A model generated the notes under the pieces. That model saw only the letters and a program-made list of their open reading frames with translations, searched no databases and was not told where the DNA came from. From assembly GCF_030348505.1 (NCBI RefSeq), contig NZ_JAUCFJ010000002.1, positions 3,166,001 to 3,230,000 on the forward strand: DNA of 64,000 nt. The letters are read 5' to 3'. The translations under genes and the position numbers were made by a program. Numbering within the stretch: position 1 is the first letter of the stretch; the number at the start of each line of letters is the position of its first letter. The stretch is from Lysinibacillus sp. G4S2. GTDB taxonomy: Bacteria > Bacillota > Bacilli > Bacillales_A > Planococcaceae. Of the stretch, positions 9,637-18,622 are shown one piece after another.

Positions 9637-9676
9637 AATAAAGAGCCATCTTTTTTGATGGCTCTTTATTTATTTT
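9637..9676 (+). terminator. Terminator after the GlsB-type gene
   Basis: AATAAAGAGCCATC and GATGGCTCTTTATT form a 14-bp stem followed by T-rich sequence. The symmetric arms could also act on the opposite strand. Confidence 0.85.
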
Positions 9677-9834
9677 TGAAAATAATTGTAGCTCTTCGAC
9701 AAAACGAAAGGTGATTCTGGAGCGTTCGATGAGCCGCTGATCCCCAAGGATTTTACGGGAGGCATGTCAAATCTAATTAATAGTGATACAACAATAAACT
9801 TTTCTGATGTAGAATTTTTTTTGTTCCAGCCTCT

Positions 9835-10533
9835 TTATTTTTCCGTATTTAAAAGGACGACTTCTTTCAGTTCATCATGATAATCATTATATAAATTGAA
9901 ATAATATAACACCTTTTCAACATATTCATCACTGTGATTGTACTGAAAAACAGCTCCCTTCACATCACCATTTGCTGCACCATTTTTCGATAAATAATTC
10001 GCTGCACTAAATATAGCGTCCTCAATATCATAAGGATCTGCCAGACCATCTCCGTTAGCATCTACACCAAATCCACCATATTTTTTTATTGATACTGGAT
10101 TCATTAATTCAGCCTTCGGTATATCCCCTTTTCCTAATCCTGAGCAGGAAGGATGTTGCCAACCTACAAATGTACAAGGCATAAATTGCAGATGTCCTTC
10201 TGCCCCGGCTGGTGATACAAGTGATTTCATTGAGGAGAAGCGTGTTTCAACTCGATGATGGGCGGCAAGTAATGTCCAAGGTACACCGTATTTCTCTTCT
10301 GCCGCTACATAAACAGGAATATATTGCTCAGGAATTTCCATATCGAAATTTTGTTGAATTTCTTCTATTGCCTTTTCTTGCTCTAGTTTTTCAAATATCG
10401 GTAATGTTTGTAGCTCCTTCCATGCAAAAAAAGCGAATACATAAACAATTATCGCTATTGGTATTAATAATGCTATCATGCCCAATTGGGCGGAAGGCGA
10501 TAGCATCGGTTTTTTCTTCTTTTTTTTCGCCAT
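9835..10533 (-). CDS. Membrane-anchored lytic transglycosylase-like protein
   Basis: A 232-residue protein with a lysine-rich start (MAKKKKKKP), one membrane helix at about residues 17-38 and an external lysozyme/SLT-like domain. The domain begins at IPEQYIPVYVAAEEKYGVPWTLLAAHHRVETRFS, in which the Glu of VETRFS is the expected general acid. It continues with AEGHLQFMP (AxGxxQFMP motif), a DANGDGLADPYD calcium-loop-like stretch and AANYLSKNG. Such enzymes cleave peptidoglycan glycan strands without hydrolysis. The start follows AGGTGTGACAT. It stands alone and its cellular role is not evident from neighbours. Confidence 0.82.
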   Translation of the reverse strand: MAKKKKKKPMLSPSAQLGMIALLIPIAIIVYVFAFFAWKELQTLPIFEKLEQEKAIEEIQQNFDMEIPEQYIPVYVAAEEKYGVPWTLLAAHHRVETRFSSMKSLVSPAGAEGHLQFMPCTFVGWQHPSCSGLGKGDIPKAELMNPVSIKKYGGFGVDANGDGLADPYDIEDAIFSAANYLSKNGAANGDVKGAVFQYNHSDEYVEKVLYYFNLYNDYHDELKEVVLLNTEK

Positions 10534-10702
10534 ATGTCACACCTAATCTTGTATTCTATTTCTATATTACCAAAATTTTCGTTTTATGTCGTAGCCTTTT
10601 TAGTATATGATTACCAATATTTTAATAGTTGAAATGAAAGGGAAAAATATAGTAAAATATAATTCGATTATTTTATAAGGATAAAAATAGGAGGAATTTA
10701 TT

Positions 10703-11092
10703 TTGTGGAAAGACTTTAAAGAGTTTGCTATGAAAGGCAATATTGTCGATCTAGCAGTGGCAGTAGTAATTGGTGGTGCTTTCGGTAAAATTGTTACCTC
10801 CTTAGTTGAAAATATCATTATGCCATTAGTTGGTGTTTTAACTGGTGGTATTGATTTGACAGAGAGCTTTGTATATGGCTCAGGTACTGCTCAAGTAAAA
10901 TTAGGTGTATTTTTACAGTCAATCATTGACTTTTTAATTATTGCCTTTGCAATTTTCATGGCATTAAGAATTATGACAAAGCTAACTCGTAAAAAAGAAG
11001 AAGCTGTTGTGGAAGAGCCGGCACCAAAATTAGATGCTAAAGAAGAGCTTCTAAAAGAAATTCGAGATTTATTAAAAAAAGAGCAAGCTTAA
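10703..11092 (+). CDS. mscL: Large-conductance mechanosensitive channel
   Basis: Pentameric membrane channel that opens under membrane tension to release solutes after osmotic downshock. The sequence has the N-terminal amphipathic [32 protein letters not shown]1, a periplasmic loop, TM2 ([18 protein letters not shown]) and a charged C-terminal coil ending [10 protein letters not shown], as in MscL. The length of 129 residues is normal. The start is TTG at 10703, preceded by TAGGAGGAA. It is monocistronic with its own terminator. Confidence 0.96.
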   Translation: MWKDFKEFAMKGNIVDLAVAVVIGGAFGKIVTSLVENIIMPLVGVLTGGIDLTESFVYGSGTAQVKLGVFLQSIIDFLIIAFAIFMALRIMTKLTRKKEEAVVEEPAPKLDAKEELLKEIRDLLKKEQA

Positions 11093-11102
11093 ACTATACT
11101 GA

Positions 11103-11160
11103 AAAGAATCTGTCTAATTTCCCTTGGATAAACCGAGGAAATAGGCAGATTCTTTTTGTT
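11103..11160 (+). terminator. Terminator of mscL
   Basis: AAAGAATCTGTCTAATTTCC pairs with GGAAATAGGCAGATTCTTT across a short loop and is followed by TTGTTT. Confidence 0.85.
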
Positions 11161-11176
11161 TAATAGATTTATTTCT

Positions 11177-11725
11177 TTAAGGACGCAAATTCCATGGTTC
11201 AAACACACCCACATGTTTTTCTGGTATTTCTTGTTGTATTGCATCGATAATTCCTTGTGCAATTTCATTATTTGTTAGCCATCTTGAGGAGTTGTTGCTT
11301 TCTATAATAAATCCAAGTTTTACCTCTCGATAAATTATACTACAAGGTAAATAACTTTTTGTACGGTCATTATTTATGTAAGAGCTACTCCCTTTTATAT
11401 GGTATAAAATCACATTTTTTGTGTTAGGAATTGCTTGGAAAAGTGACTCCCAAATTCTTTTATCAGAACCATGAATCCAAGCAATAATACAATCAAATGA
11501 TCCATTAGTTTGCTGAGACTCTATTAATGCTAATTTAAAGCTATTGTAATTCGTATAATCAACTCTTAAAGGTGACAATTTCGAATCATTTTTAACATCA
11601 TTTATCAAACTTTGCATTTTCTTTTGTTGTCTCCCAATAACGGTTACATGATTACCTTGCTGTAGAAGCCATAAAGAAACATCCTTTAGCATTCCTGTTC
11701 CTCCAATTACAAGCCAATTCCTCAT
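11177..11725 (-). CDS. Short-chain dehydrogenase/Rossmann-fold protein
   Basis: A 182-residue NAD(P)-binding protein. The N-terminal GGTGMLKDVS is the dinucleotide-binding glycine motif, followed by IGRQQ at the end of the second strand and a DCIIAWIH segment where SDRs have NNAG. No convincing YxxxK active site is present and the protein is shorter than classical SDRs, so the catalytic activity is uncertain. The ATG at 11725 is preceded by AAAGGAGGAGAG. It is transcribed away from metI and its upstream region shares about 200 bp with the metI promoter region. Confidence 0.75.
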   Translation of the reverse strand: MRNWLVIGGTGMLKDVSLWLLQQGNHVTVIGRQQKKMQSLINDVKNDSKLSPLRVDYTNYNSFKLALIESQQTNGSFDCIIAWIHGSDKRIWESLFQAIPNTKNVILYHIKGSSSYINNDRTKSYLPCSIIYREVKLGFIIESNNSSRWLTNNEIAQGIIDAIQQEIPEKHVGVFEPWNLRP

Positions 11726-11924
11726 TTAACTCTCCTCCTTTTTACATATCCTACTATTCCTAGGTGATTTCCCACAAATAATATCACCAATTTTCTGAAA
11801 TCATCTTGTTCTTCTTTAGTATACATGTTAAATTGATAACAATTATTTAGAATATGGGAAATGTGGTCTAGTATTTCAGGATATTTTGCCTGCCCGATAT
11901 TATAATGAAGAAAAGAGTGACGAC

Positions 11925-13040
11925 ATGACAAACAACAGAAGTATTGAAACAAAACTTGTACAACTGGGGAATTTAAGTGATCCGAGAACAGGCGCTGTTA
12001 GCCCACCAATTCATTTATCGACAGCTTACAAACACACTGGTATTGGTGAATCCACTGGTTTTGATTATGCACGTACCAAAAATCCAACTCGTGCCCTATT
12101 AGAAGCGGGAATTGCTGATTTAGAGGGTGGAGATATGGGCTTTGCCTGTAGCTCTGGCATGGCAGCCATTCAACTAGTTCTATCGTTGTTTAAGCCTGGT
12201 GATGAATTAGTTGTACCTGATGATTTATATGGAGGTACATATCGACTTTTTAATTTCTTCGAAGAGACATACAATATTAAGCCTGTTTACTCTAAATTTG
12301 AATCAGTTGAGCAGGTAGAAGCATTAATCAATGACAATACGCGTGCTCTTTTCATTGAAACGCCAACGAATCCGCTTATGCAGGAATTTGATTTGCAAGT
12401 GTATGCTGAATTAGCTCACAAGCACGGTGCGTGGTTAATTGTTGATAATACGTTCTATACACCATATTTCCAACGCCCCATCGAATTAGGTGCTGACATT
12501 GTCATTCATTCTGCTACTAAATATATAGGCGGACATAATGATGTGTTAGCTGGTTTAGTTGTCGCAAAAGGTGCTGAATTAGCAGAACGTATTGGCTTTA
12601 TTCATAATGGTAGCGGGATGGTATTAGGTGCGATGGATTCCTGGTTGCTTATTCGTGGCTTAAAAACGATGCATCTTCGATTAAAGCAGCACGATGCGAA
12701 CGGTAAAGCAATTGCTGCCTATTTAGAAGAAGAAGAACTTGTGACAGACGTGCTATACACAGGAAAAGGTGGCATGCTTTCATTCCGCTTGAAAAAGGCT
12801 GACTGGATTGACCCATTCCTTCGTAACTTGAAGTTAATTACCTTTGCTGAAAGCCTTGGTGGTGTTGAAAGCTTTATTACGTATCCTGCTACTCAAACAC
12901 ATGCAGATATGCCTTATGAAGAACGTATTGAACGTGGTGTTTGTGACCGATTATTGCGCTTCTCTGTTGGCGTTGAAGAGGCTGAAGATTTAATTGCGGA
13001 TTTAAAACAAGTATTCGATATCCTTAGAAAAGAGGCTTAA
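11925..13040 (+). CDS. metI: Cystathionine gamma-synthase / O-acetylhomoserine thiolyase
   Basis: PLP enzyme of the transsulfuration/methionine pathway that joins an activated homoserine with cysteine or sulfide. From the ATG at 11925 the protein has 371 residues, matching the MetI size. Signatures are YARTKNPTR near residue 45, FACSSGMAA, DDLYGGTYRLF and the PLP lysine in HSATKYIGGHNDVLAG. A 13-codon upstream in-frame extension lacks a ribosome site and was not used. Its stop is 2 bp before metC, so the two form an operon covering O-acylhomoserine to homocysteine. No SAM riboswitch or T-box is visible upstream. Confidence 0.93.
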   Translation: MTNNRSIETKLVQLGNLSDPRTGAVSPPIHLSTAYKHTGIGESTGFDYARTKNPTRALLEAGIADLEGGDMGFACSSGMAAIQLVLSLFKPGDELVVPDDLYGGTYRLFNFFEETYNIKPVYSKFESVEQVEALINDNTRALFIETPTNPLMQEFDLQVYAELAHKHGAWLIVDNTFYTPYFQRPIELGADIVIHSATKYIGGHNDVLAGLVVAKGAELAERIGFIHNGSGMVLGAMDSWLLIRGLKTMHLRLKQHDANGKAIAAYLEEEELVTDVLYTGKGGMLSFRLKKADWIDPFLRNLKLITFAESLGGVESFITYPATQTHADMPYEERIERGVCDRLLRFSVGVEEAEDLIADLKQVFDILRKEA

Positions 13041-13042
13041 AG

Positions 13043-14203
13043 ATGAAGCAACATATTGAAACAAGCCTAATTCACGCAGGAGTTCGTGACGGCTATGAAA
13101 ATAAAAAAGGTGCAGTCAATGTGCCTATGTATTTATCATCTACTTTCCATCAAGAGAGTATCGATGAATTTGGTGAATATGACTATGCTCGTTCTGGTAA
13201 CCCTACACGTGATGCACTAGAAAAAGCAGTCGCAGAGCTTGAAAGCGGAGTACGTGCCCATGCATTTTCTTCTGGAATTGCAGCTGTATCTGCAGCATTA
13301 ATGCTATTATCTCAGGGTGATCATATGGTCATTACGGAGGATGTTTATGGAGGAACATACCGCTTCGTCTCCAAAGTTTTACCACGCTTCGGTATTTCCC
13401 ATACTTTCGTTGATTTCACAGATTTAGAGGCGGTTGAAGCAGCCATTACACCAGCTACAAAACTGCTCTATATGGAAACACCGTCAAATCCGACACTTGG
13501 CATCACAGATATTCGCGGAATTGTTGCTCTAGCCAAACAGCATCATTGCTTAACATTTTTAGACAATACTTTTATGACACCTTTACACCAACGTCCACTT
13601 GAGCTAGGTGTCGATGTTGTTATTCATTCTGCTACAAAATTTTTATCTGGGCACTCTGATATTATTGCAGGATTGACAGTAACTGCTGACGAAAAGCTTG
13701 GTCAGGATTTATACTTTATCCAAAATTCATTCGGCAATATATTAGGTGTGCAGGACTCCTTTACACTATTGCAAAATATTAAAACAACAGATGTGCGTTA
13801 TGGTCGTTCTGCTGAGTCGGCACAAAAGATTGCGGAGTTTTTAGCTGCAAATCCACTTGTTGAGCAAGTATACTACCCAGGGCTTGCCTCACATCCTGGC
13901 TATGAGATTCATCATAATCAGTGCACGAGTGCAGGCGCAGTTCTTTCTTTCCGCCTACCAAGCTATAAAGAGGCAAAAGCACTTGTAGAAGCGATGAAAA
14001 TTCCAGTTTTCGCTGTCTCTCTTGGTGGCGTTGAATCGATCTTATCCTACCCTGCTAAAATGAGTCATGCAGCAATGGAGCCTGAAGAGCGTGAAAAACG
14101 TGGAATTACGGATGGACTATTACGTTTTTCAGTTGGTCTTGAGCATGTTGACGATCTAATTGCAGATTTTGCTCAAGCATTAGAGGTTGCCGCAAAAGCT
14201 TAG
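13043..14203 (+). CDS. metC: Cystathionine beta-lyase
   Basis: PLP enzyme that cleaves cystathionine to homocysteine, pyruvate and ammonia. The 386-residue protein is a paralogue of the preceding gene: YARSGNPTRDALE, FSSGIAAVSA, EDVYGGTYRFV and the PLP lysine in HSATKFLSGHSDIIAG. It begins 2 bp after the metI stop, with AGAGG inside the end of metI as ribosome site, so translation is likely coupled. A strong terminator follows. Confidence 0.93.
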   Translation: MKQHIETSLIHAGVRDGYENKKGAVNVPMYLSSTFHQESIDEFGEYDYARSGNPTRDALEKAVAELESGVRAHAFSSGIAAVSAALMLLSQGDHMVITEDVYGGTYRFVSKVLPRFGISHTFVDFTDLEAVEAAITPATKLLYMETPSNPTLGITDIRGIVALAKQHHCLTFLDNTFMTPLHQRPLELGVDVVIHSATKFLSGHSDIIAGLTVTADEKLGQDLYFIQNSFGNILGVQDSFTLLQNIKTTDVRYGRSAESAQKIAEFLAANPLVEQVYYPGLASHPGYEIHHNQCTSAGAVLSFRLPSYKEAKALVEAMKIPVFAVSLGGVESILSYPAKMSHAAMEPEEREKRGITDGLLRFSVGLEHVDDLIADFAQALEVAAKA

Positions 14204-14212
14204 AAAAATTGA

Positions 14213-14255
14213 CAAAACAACCGCGTCTCTTATATTGAGAGACGCGGTTTTGTTC
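14213..14255 (+). terminator. Terminator of metIC
   Basis: AAAACAACCGCGTCTCT and AGAGACGCGGTTTTGTT form a long GC-rich stem. The symmetric A and T runs suit both strands, and it lies between the convergent metC and Nudix genes. Confidence 0.88.
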
Positions 14256-14285
14256 AATTAAATACAGCTTTTAAATAGATAACAA

Positions 14286-14714
14286 TCAATTCTTCACACG
14301 AGCCAATACTCGATACAAATAATCTCCATGTCCTTGAGCTAATGTCACTTCATGCTCGTCTGAAATCCAGTAAAATGAAAACACAAAACCTGACTCGTTT
14401 TCACCTGTAGGACAATGCTGCCATGTATCTCGTTTTTCCTTCGTAGTTAAATGATAAAAATAACGTTTTTGTAGAACCCCTGAATGGTGATTAAAATAAT
14501 CTTGGGCAATTAACCCGTTAACTGTTAAATCGAATAAACCTGTCTCTTCAAACATCTCTCGGGTTACAGCCTCTTGCGGTGTTTCCCCTGCTTCTACCGT
14601 GCCTTTAGGAATTTGAATTCCTACTCCTTCTGTATTTTGCTCAAATACTAGCACTTGTAACTGCCCCTCATGCTCCCTCGTAATATAGCCAAACGCTTTT
14701 TCAACAACTTGCAT
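14286..14714 (-). CDS. Nudix hydrolase
   Basis: Cytoplasmic pyrophosphohydrolase of the Nudix superfamily. The Nudix box GX5EX7REUXEEXGU is intact at about residues 38-60 (GTVEAGE...REMFEETGL), preceded by IQIPKG. The length is 142 residues. The ATG at 14714 follows GAAGGGGGATGACTTC. The substrate cannot be assigned. The gene is convergent with metC and divergent from a GNAT gene. Confidence 0.88.
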   Translation of the reverse strand: MQVVEKAFGYITREHEGQLQVLVFEQNTEGVGIQIPKGTVEAGETPQEAVTREMFEETGLFDLTVNGLIAQDYFNHHSGVLQKRYFYHLTTKEKRDTWQHCPTGENESGFVFSFYWISDEHEVTLAQGHGDYLYRVLARVKN

Positions 14715-14780
14715 GAAGTCATCCCCCTTCGAGTTATTTAATGTTACAATAAATAGAAAAATTGGAATTGCAGGTAAAAA

Positions 14781-15269
14781 GTGTTGACATTAATTATACG
14801 ACAGATGCAAGAGAATGACATCATTTTTGTACAAGAAATTGCCAAGAAAAGCTGGCACAAAACATACGAGGGAATCATTCCACGTAACATCCAAGATCGA
14901 TTTTTACAAGCTGCTTATAGTTACGATCGATTGAAACTACGTCTAGATAGTAGTCCATTTTTAGTTGCTATATTTGAAGAGTCGGTAGTAGGCTTTGCAA
15001 ATTTTTCTAATGTGGTTAATGGTGTGGCTGAACTATTCGCAATCTATTTACTACCTGAAACACAGGGCAAAGGTATTGGTACAGCACTCTTACAAGAGGG
15101 TATCAACATGTTTCCAGATTTAACGTCAGTTATCGTTTGTGTAGAGAAAGAAAATACAATTGGTATGAATTTTTATCAAGCAAAAGGCTTTTTGAAAATA
15201 GAGGAATTTGATGACGTTTTCGATGGGCATATATTAAAAACAGTTAAACTCGGCTTAACAATAGAATAA
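14781..15269 (+). CDS. GNAT family N-acetyltransferase
   Basis: Acetyl-CoA-dependent acyltransferase of the GNAT fold. The acetyl-CoA loop appears as LPETQGKGIGTALL near residues 91-104 (Q/RxxGxG/A), with VCVEKENTIGMNFYQAKGF as the conserved motif B region. The first beta strand LTLIIRQMQENDI requires an upstream non-ATG start, and GTG at 14781 behind CAGGTAAAAA is the best choice. TTG at 14784 is an alternative. The substrate is unknown. Confidence 0.82.
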   Translation: MLTLIIRQMQENDIIFVQEIAKKSWHKTYEGIIPRNIQDRFLQAAYSYDRLKLRLDSSPFLVAIFEESVVGFANFSNVVNGVAELFAIYLLPETQGKGIGTALLQEGINMFPDLTSVIVCVEKENTIGMNFYQAKGFLKIEEFDDVFDGHILKTVKLGLTIE

Positions 15270-15317
15270 CGGAGCTACAATCTACTCCGTTACTCTTGAT
15301 GATTTAATTTATGTAAT

Positions 15318-15656
15318 CTATGCAAGATTGATATGCTCGGATTGGATGACTAATGCTGTTAACCCTGTATGACTCCCAGATTCATGCGCCTCTCCTGTTT
15401 GCCAAAGTACACCGTCTCCAGTTTTTATACTTACTTTCTCTTTATCTTTACCACAAATCCATCCCTCACCCTGAATAACAATAAATAACTGTGGGACTGG
15501 CGCCTCGTGCATTCCAACAACACCACCTGGCTCTATATAGATGAAGCCAATATTAGTAGGTTCCACCGTTTTCATGATTTTCGTATAAAAAGAATTCATT
15601 GATTGATAATTATTAATTTGATTGGCCAACTCTTGTGTGAATTTATATATTTTCAT
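15318..15656 (-). CDS. Cupin domain protein
   Basis: Small single-domain beta-barrel protein. It shows the two cupin motifs in outline: GGVVGMHEAPVPQLFIVIQGEG (motif 1, with a His but a reduced second His) and DGVLWQTGEAHESGSHTG (motif 2 with His). The ATG at 15656 is chosen because AAAGGAG (15669-15675) lies just upstream. A GTG 11 codons earlier has no ribosome site. This gives 112 residues. The function is unknown, and metal binding is likely but one ligand is unclear. Confidence 0.78.
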   Translation of the reverse strand: MKIYKFTQELANQINNYQSMNSFYTKIMKTVEPTNIGFIYIEPGGVVGMHEAPVPQLFIVIQGEGWICGKDKEKVSIKTGDGVLWQTGEAHESGSHTGLTALVIQSEHINLA

Positions 15657-15704
15657 GTAATTTGTATGCTCCTTTCTATTAAAACTCACAATTATTATTA
15701 GTGA

Positions 15705-15811
15705 GACTCATCACCATAACGTGTGGTTGATTTTCTGGAGTCGCCCAGTCGGAACGAAGATCAACTAATTTACAGGGCATATATGTCATCCACAATTTTT
15801 GGTGATGAGCT
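15705..15811. repeat. MITE-like palindromic repeat, copy A
   Basis: A 107-bp element ending in inverted repeats ACTCATCACCA and TGGTGATGAGT-like TGGTGATGAGC. It contains CATAACGTGTGG near one end and CATCCACAATTTTTGG near the other. A second copy lies at 60665-60760 and a fragment at 21391-21421. It encodes no protein. It sits between the cupin gene and the end of the 157-residue gene. Confidence 0.7.
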
Positions 15812-15888
15812 ATTTACGAATCATTTTATACATTAGAACATCATCTATATAGTCATTGTCATGTAGCTTATTTTCAAAGCTTACGATT

Positions 15889-16362
15889 CTACAACAGATG
15901 CTCGACATCATCATAGGTTAGTCGGAATATTTTTGTATCAGGTGTAATACTCATAAAATACTCTTGTACGTTTTCTAATCCGAATTGCTGTTCAAGAGTT
16001 GACCATTCAGCAGGTGTTAGGAAAACAAAGCCTAATGTATCTGAACCTCTTGATTCCATCCACATGCGTATTTCATAATCAGGCTGTAAAATCTCGTTTA
16101 AGGCAATGATAGTTGGATCACAACTATCATCAGCATCCATCACTACAAGGGATTTTTTATCACCATAGATGATATAAAATTCAACACCTCTCTCATTGTC
16201 TACAACATACTCATACGTCAGCTTCCCTGTGTTTAAGCGTTTCTCGCTATAATGGACAATATCAGCATTGTCTTCACGCCAGTCAATCCAAAAAACATGT
16301 TCCGCTAATTTTTCATCATCAGTATTCGTTAAATAGTCTTGAATAAATGTACTATCTCGCAT
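15889..16362 (-). CDS. Hypothetical protein, partner of YwqG-like gene
   Basis: A 157-residue acidic soluble protein starting MRDSTFIQDYLTNTDDEKLAE. The ATG at 16362 has GGAGGAGGGTGATGGA upstream, better than a longer in-frame start at 16404. Sequence blocks include EHVFWIDWREDNADIV and GFVFLTPAEWSTLEQQFG. I recognise no domain with confidence. It follows the YwqG-like gene by 18 bp and is almost certainly in its operon. The small acidic character resembles immunity proteins, but that is only inference. Confidence 0.75.
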   Translation of the reverse strand: MRDSTFIQDYLTNTDDEKLAEHVFWIDWREDNADIVHYSEKRLNTGKLTYEYVVDNERGVEFYIIYGDKKSLVVMDADDSCDPTIIALNEILQPDYEIRMWMESRGSDTLGFVFLTPAEWSTLEQQFGLENVQEYFMSITPDTKIFRLTYDDVEHLL

Positions 16363-16379
16363 TCCATCACCCTCCTCCG

Positions 16380-17255
16380 TTAAAAGCACTGTAAAACAAC
16401 CCATGCTTTATCAAATTGTTTATTTTTACAATCTTCCTCACGAATCCAGAAGTACAATCTGCCACTATCGCCCCACATAAACCCTAGATCATCTTCGGAA
16501 TCAATTTGGAGTAATAATCGCCAATCAGTTGCTCCTGCCTCTAATTCCTTTCGTAATGGATCGCTATAACCTGTTGAGTCGCCACAATATAAGCCATTTG
16601 TTACCAGTTGACATTCCAAATACATGTCACCCTGAATCGCATCTGGATAACCGTCTATGCGATGAGTAGCCCTAGAATCATCTATCTCCATCCACTCGTA
16701 TTCAAAATCACTATAGCTATCAGCCTCCTCTTCGCTTAAAATTTCTTGTAAATACATCGAGTATGGCGAGTCCCATGATGGAAGTGTCCATTCATTTTCA
16801 AATTGTAGCGCCGCGCTGTCGATGTTACCATGCTCGTGTAATGATGCGGGAATTTCCATTCTATTCAGGCTACTAGTCTCTTGAGAGAAATAGAAAACTT
16901 TAAAGCCATCATGATCTTTCGGGTCGTATCCCCAAGGTTGCTCGACAGCATCATAGAAAAAGGATAGCACACCTTCCGAAGGTAATAAGCTGTTTGTATC
17001 ATTAGGCTTGATTTCTATTAGATTTAGTTGGCAAAGAAAATACAACGGTCTATTGTCGTTTGTATGTGGCCATGAGAAATCAGATGGTACATCCGGACAG
17101 CCACCCATTTTTGAGCTGCCAATCTGAATTTTTTCTTCAGGTAATTGGTTTACCATCATTCGAATGGATTCCTTTGCGAAAGGTAATAATTCCTCCGCTT
17201 TATGCGCTAAGCCAAATTCCTTTAATCCCTTTTTTAGTTTTTCTACGTTACTCAT
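16380..17255 (-). CDS. YwqG/DUF1963 family protein
   Basis: A 291-residue soluble protein of the DUF1963 (YwqG) family. Typical features are SKMGGCPDVPSDFSWPH near residue 58, PLYFLCQLNLIEI (the PLxFLxQI core strand), LPSEGVLSFFYD near 100, and LLLQIDSEDDLGFMWGDSGRLYFWI near the C-terminus. ATG at 17255 behind AGGAGGGG is preferred over an upstream in-frame ATG. In Bacillus subtilis ywqG lies by an LXG toxin locus, so a link with toxin immunity is possible, though no toxin gene is adjacent here. Confidence 0.85.
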   Translation of the reverse strand: MSNVEKLKKGLKEFGLAHKAEELLPFAKESIRMMVNQLPEEKIQIGSSKMGGCPDVPSDFSWPHTNDNRPLYFLCQLNLIEIKPNDTNSLLPSEGVLSFFYDAVEQPWGYDPKDHDGFKVFYFSQETSSLNRMEIPASLHEHGNIDSAALQFENEWTLPSWDSPYSMYLQEILSEEEADSYSDFEYEWMEIDDSRATHRIDGYPDAIQGDMYLECQLVTNGLYCGDSTGYSDPLRKELEAGATDWRLLLQIDSEDDLGFMWGDSGRLYFWIREEDCKNKQFDKAWVVLQCF

Positions 17256-17344
17256 TTCGTTTCCCCTCCTAAAATCTCGTATTTTTTTCATATATATTCA
17301 TTTTACCAAAACAAAAATAAAAACCCTATAATTTAACAATACAC

Positions 17345-17374
17345 AAAAGAAAAACCCAGAATACGTTCTGGGCT
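17345..17374 (-). terminator. Terminator of the YpzG-like gene
   Basis: CCCAGAA/TTCTGGG stem on the minus strand followed by TTTTTCTTTT. Confidence 0.8.
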
Positions 17375-17400
17375 TGATGACACTTACTTTTCTAGCATGA

Positions 17401-17553
17401 TTAAAACTGTCGGGCTCTTGCTTCACTTCTCAAGAGACGGTTATGGAGTGTGATCTCCGTTTCACCGTTAACTTGAGATTTTGAGTGCTTAATCCTTGAC
17501 CAGTTGCGGTGGATTTTTTGAGATTTTGGGTCTAAATGTTCAAACCTACTCAT
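17401..17553 (-). CDS. Small YpzG-like protein
   Basis: A 50-residue basic protein starting MSRFEHLDPKSQKIH, with a KHSKSQVNGETE segment that recalls the YpzG-like family of Bacillus small proteins. The ATG at 17553 follows GAGGAGGATG, and longer in-frame starts lack a ribosome site. It has its own terminator. The function is unknown. A decayed sibling with similar layout lies at about 30663-30859. Confidence 0.65.
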   Translation of the reverse strand: MSRFEHLDPKSQKIHRNWSRIKHSKSQVNGETEITLHNRLLRSEARARQF

Positions 17554-17624
17554 TCGCGCCATCCTCCTCATCAATATAGATTTCATAAGTGAAACCTTTT
17601 TTAGTATGACCTAGCAAGTAAAAA

Positions 17625-18416
17625 TTATTCTCTTCCCCACACTTCTTGTAACGTGCTCCTAAATAATGCATCTAATTTTTGTGTAGGATCATCCACTTTG
17701 ACATTTAAATTTTTACAGTAAGTCTCAATATGCTTTAATTCTTTATCTAAATACTCATTAATACTTTCAATACGCGGCTCCATATTTAGCTCTTCTCCAG
17801 CTATTTTTCTCTTTAAAAGTTGCTCAATGTCCGTTTTTAAAGGGCCGTCAGAGATTATTTCATTTAATAATTCTTGAAAATCAATTGGTGGTACCGTTTG
17901 TTTTTTTTCAATCCACTTACATGCCAATACCGGTCTTAGTACATAGAAATATTTTTTTATTTTAACTTCTGAACTTTGCAAATATTCCCGATAGTTGTTT
18001 TTAGCCATATTTAAATAATGGTATAAGCTTGCGTTTGGATAAAATACTTCTTTTTCCAATAATCGTACATTGTCAATAAATGAATATTGCTGCTCATAAA
18101 CAATATTGCTTCGTAACCATTCTAAAAGCGGTGGATTACTTTTGCGAAAAAGCCTTAATGCTTTTGTTATTTCCCACCCACTAATATCTAATAAATCATT
18201 GATAGGCACTTCAATGACATCTCTCTTAGCACCTATTCCTTGTGGATCGATAGCAAGGTACCACTGTGGTTGATGAATATATATGAAACGAACATCATAA
18301 TCACTGTCTTTAGAAGGAAATCCCCAAGCTCTACTACCTGATTCTACTGCATATAAAATTTTTATTTGATACTCTTTTTCAATTTCTTTTAATTTATTTA
18401 GTATAATTTCTTTCAT
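17625..18416 (-). CDS. Nucleotidyltransferase-like protein (RlaP/YcgL family)
   Basis: A 263-residue member of the DNA polymerase beta-like nucleotidyltransferases of the RlaP/YcgL type. The active-site motif GSRAWGFPSKDSDYDVRF (residues about 27-44) supplies the GS and the paired Asp that bind metal. YLAIDPQG and a helical C-terminal half match the family. The family has been linked by others to RNA repair, and a role here is inference. It is monocistronic, next to but separate from the ECF operon. Confidence 0.8.
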   Translation of the reverse strand: MKEIILNKLKEIEKEYQIKILYAVESGSRAWGFPSKDSDYDVRFIYIHQPQWYLAIDPQGIGAKRDVIEVPINDLLDISGWEITKALRLFRKSNPPLLEWLRSNIVYEQQYSFIDNVRLLEKEVFYPNASLYHYLNMAKNNYREYLQSSEVKIKKYFYVLRPVLACKWIEKKQTVPPIDFQELLNEIISDGPLKTDIEQLLKRKIAGEELNMEPRIESINEYLDKELKHIETYCKNLNVKVDDPTQKLDALFRSTLQEVWGRE

Positions 18417-18559
18417 TTAATACACCACTTTCCAAATTCCACTATTTAGATGAGATTTTTAAAACAGTTCGTATCAACATTTTAAAACCTTCAAAGCACC
18501 TACAACTATAATAAACCACCCGTATATCACCTGCAAATAGACAATAATTGGTATTCTTT

Positions 18560-18594
18560 TATTCATTAAAAATACCACAACCGAGTGATTGTGG
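18560..18594 (-). terminator. Likely terminator of the ECF sigma operon
   Basis: CCACAA/TTGTGG six-base stem on the minus strand followed by TATTTTTAAT. It is a modest hairpin 30 bp after the last gene. Confidence 0.55.
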
Positions 18595-18622
18595 CAGTGA
18601 GAATTTTAATAATTCATCGCGT

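Noticed and set aside
10600..10818. 72-codon minus-strand frame over the mscL start
   Set aside because: It is antisense to mscL and its promoter region, with no ribosome site.
11722..11952. 76-codon minus-strand frame between the SDR and metI genes
   Set aside because: It overlaps the metI start and promoter region, has no ribosome site at its start and no recognisable domain.
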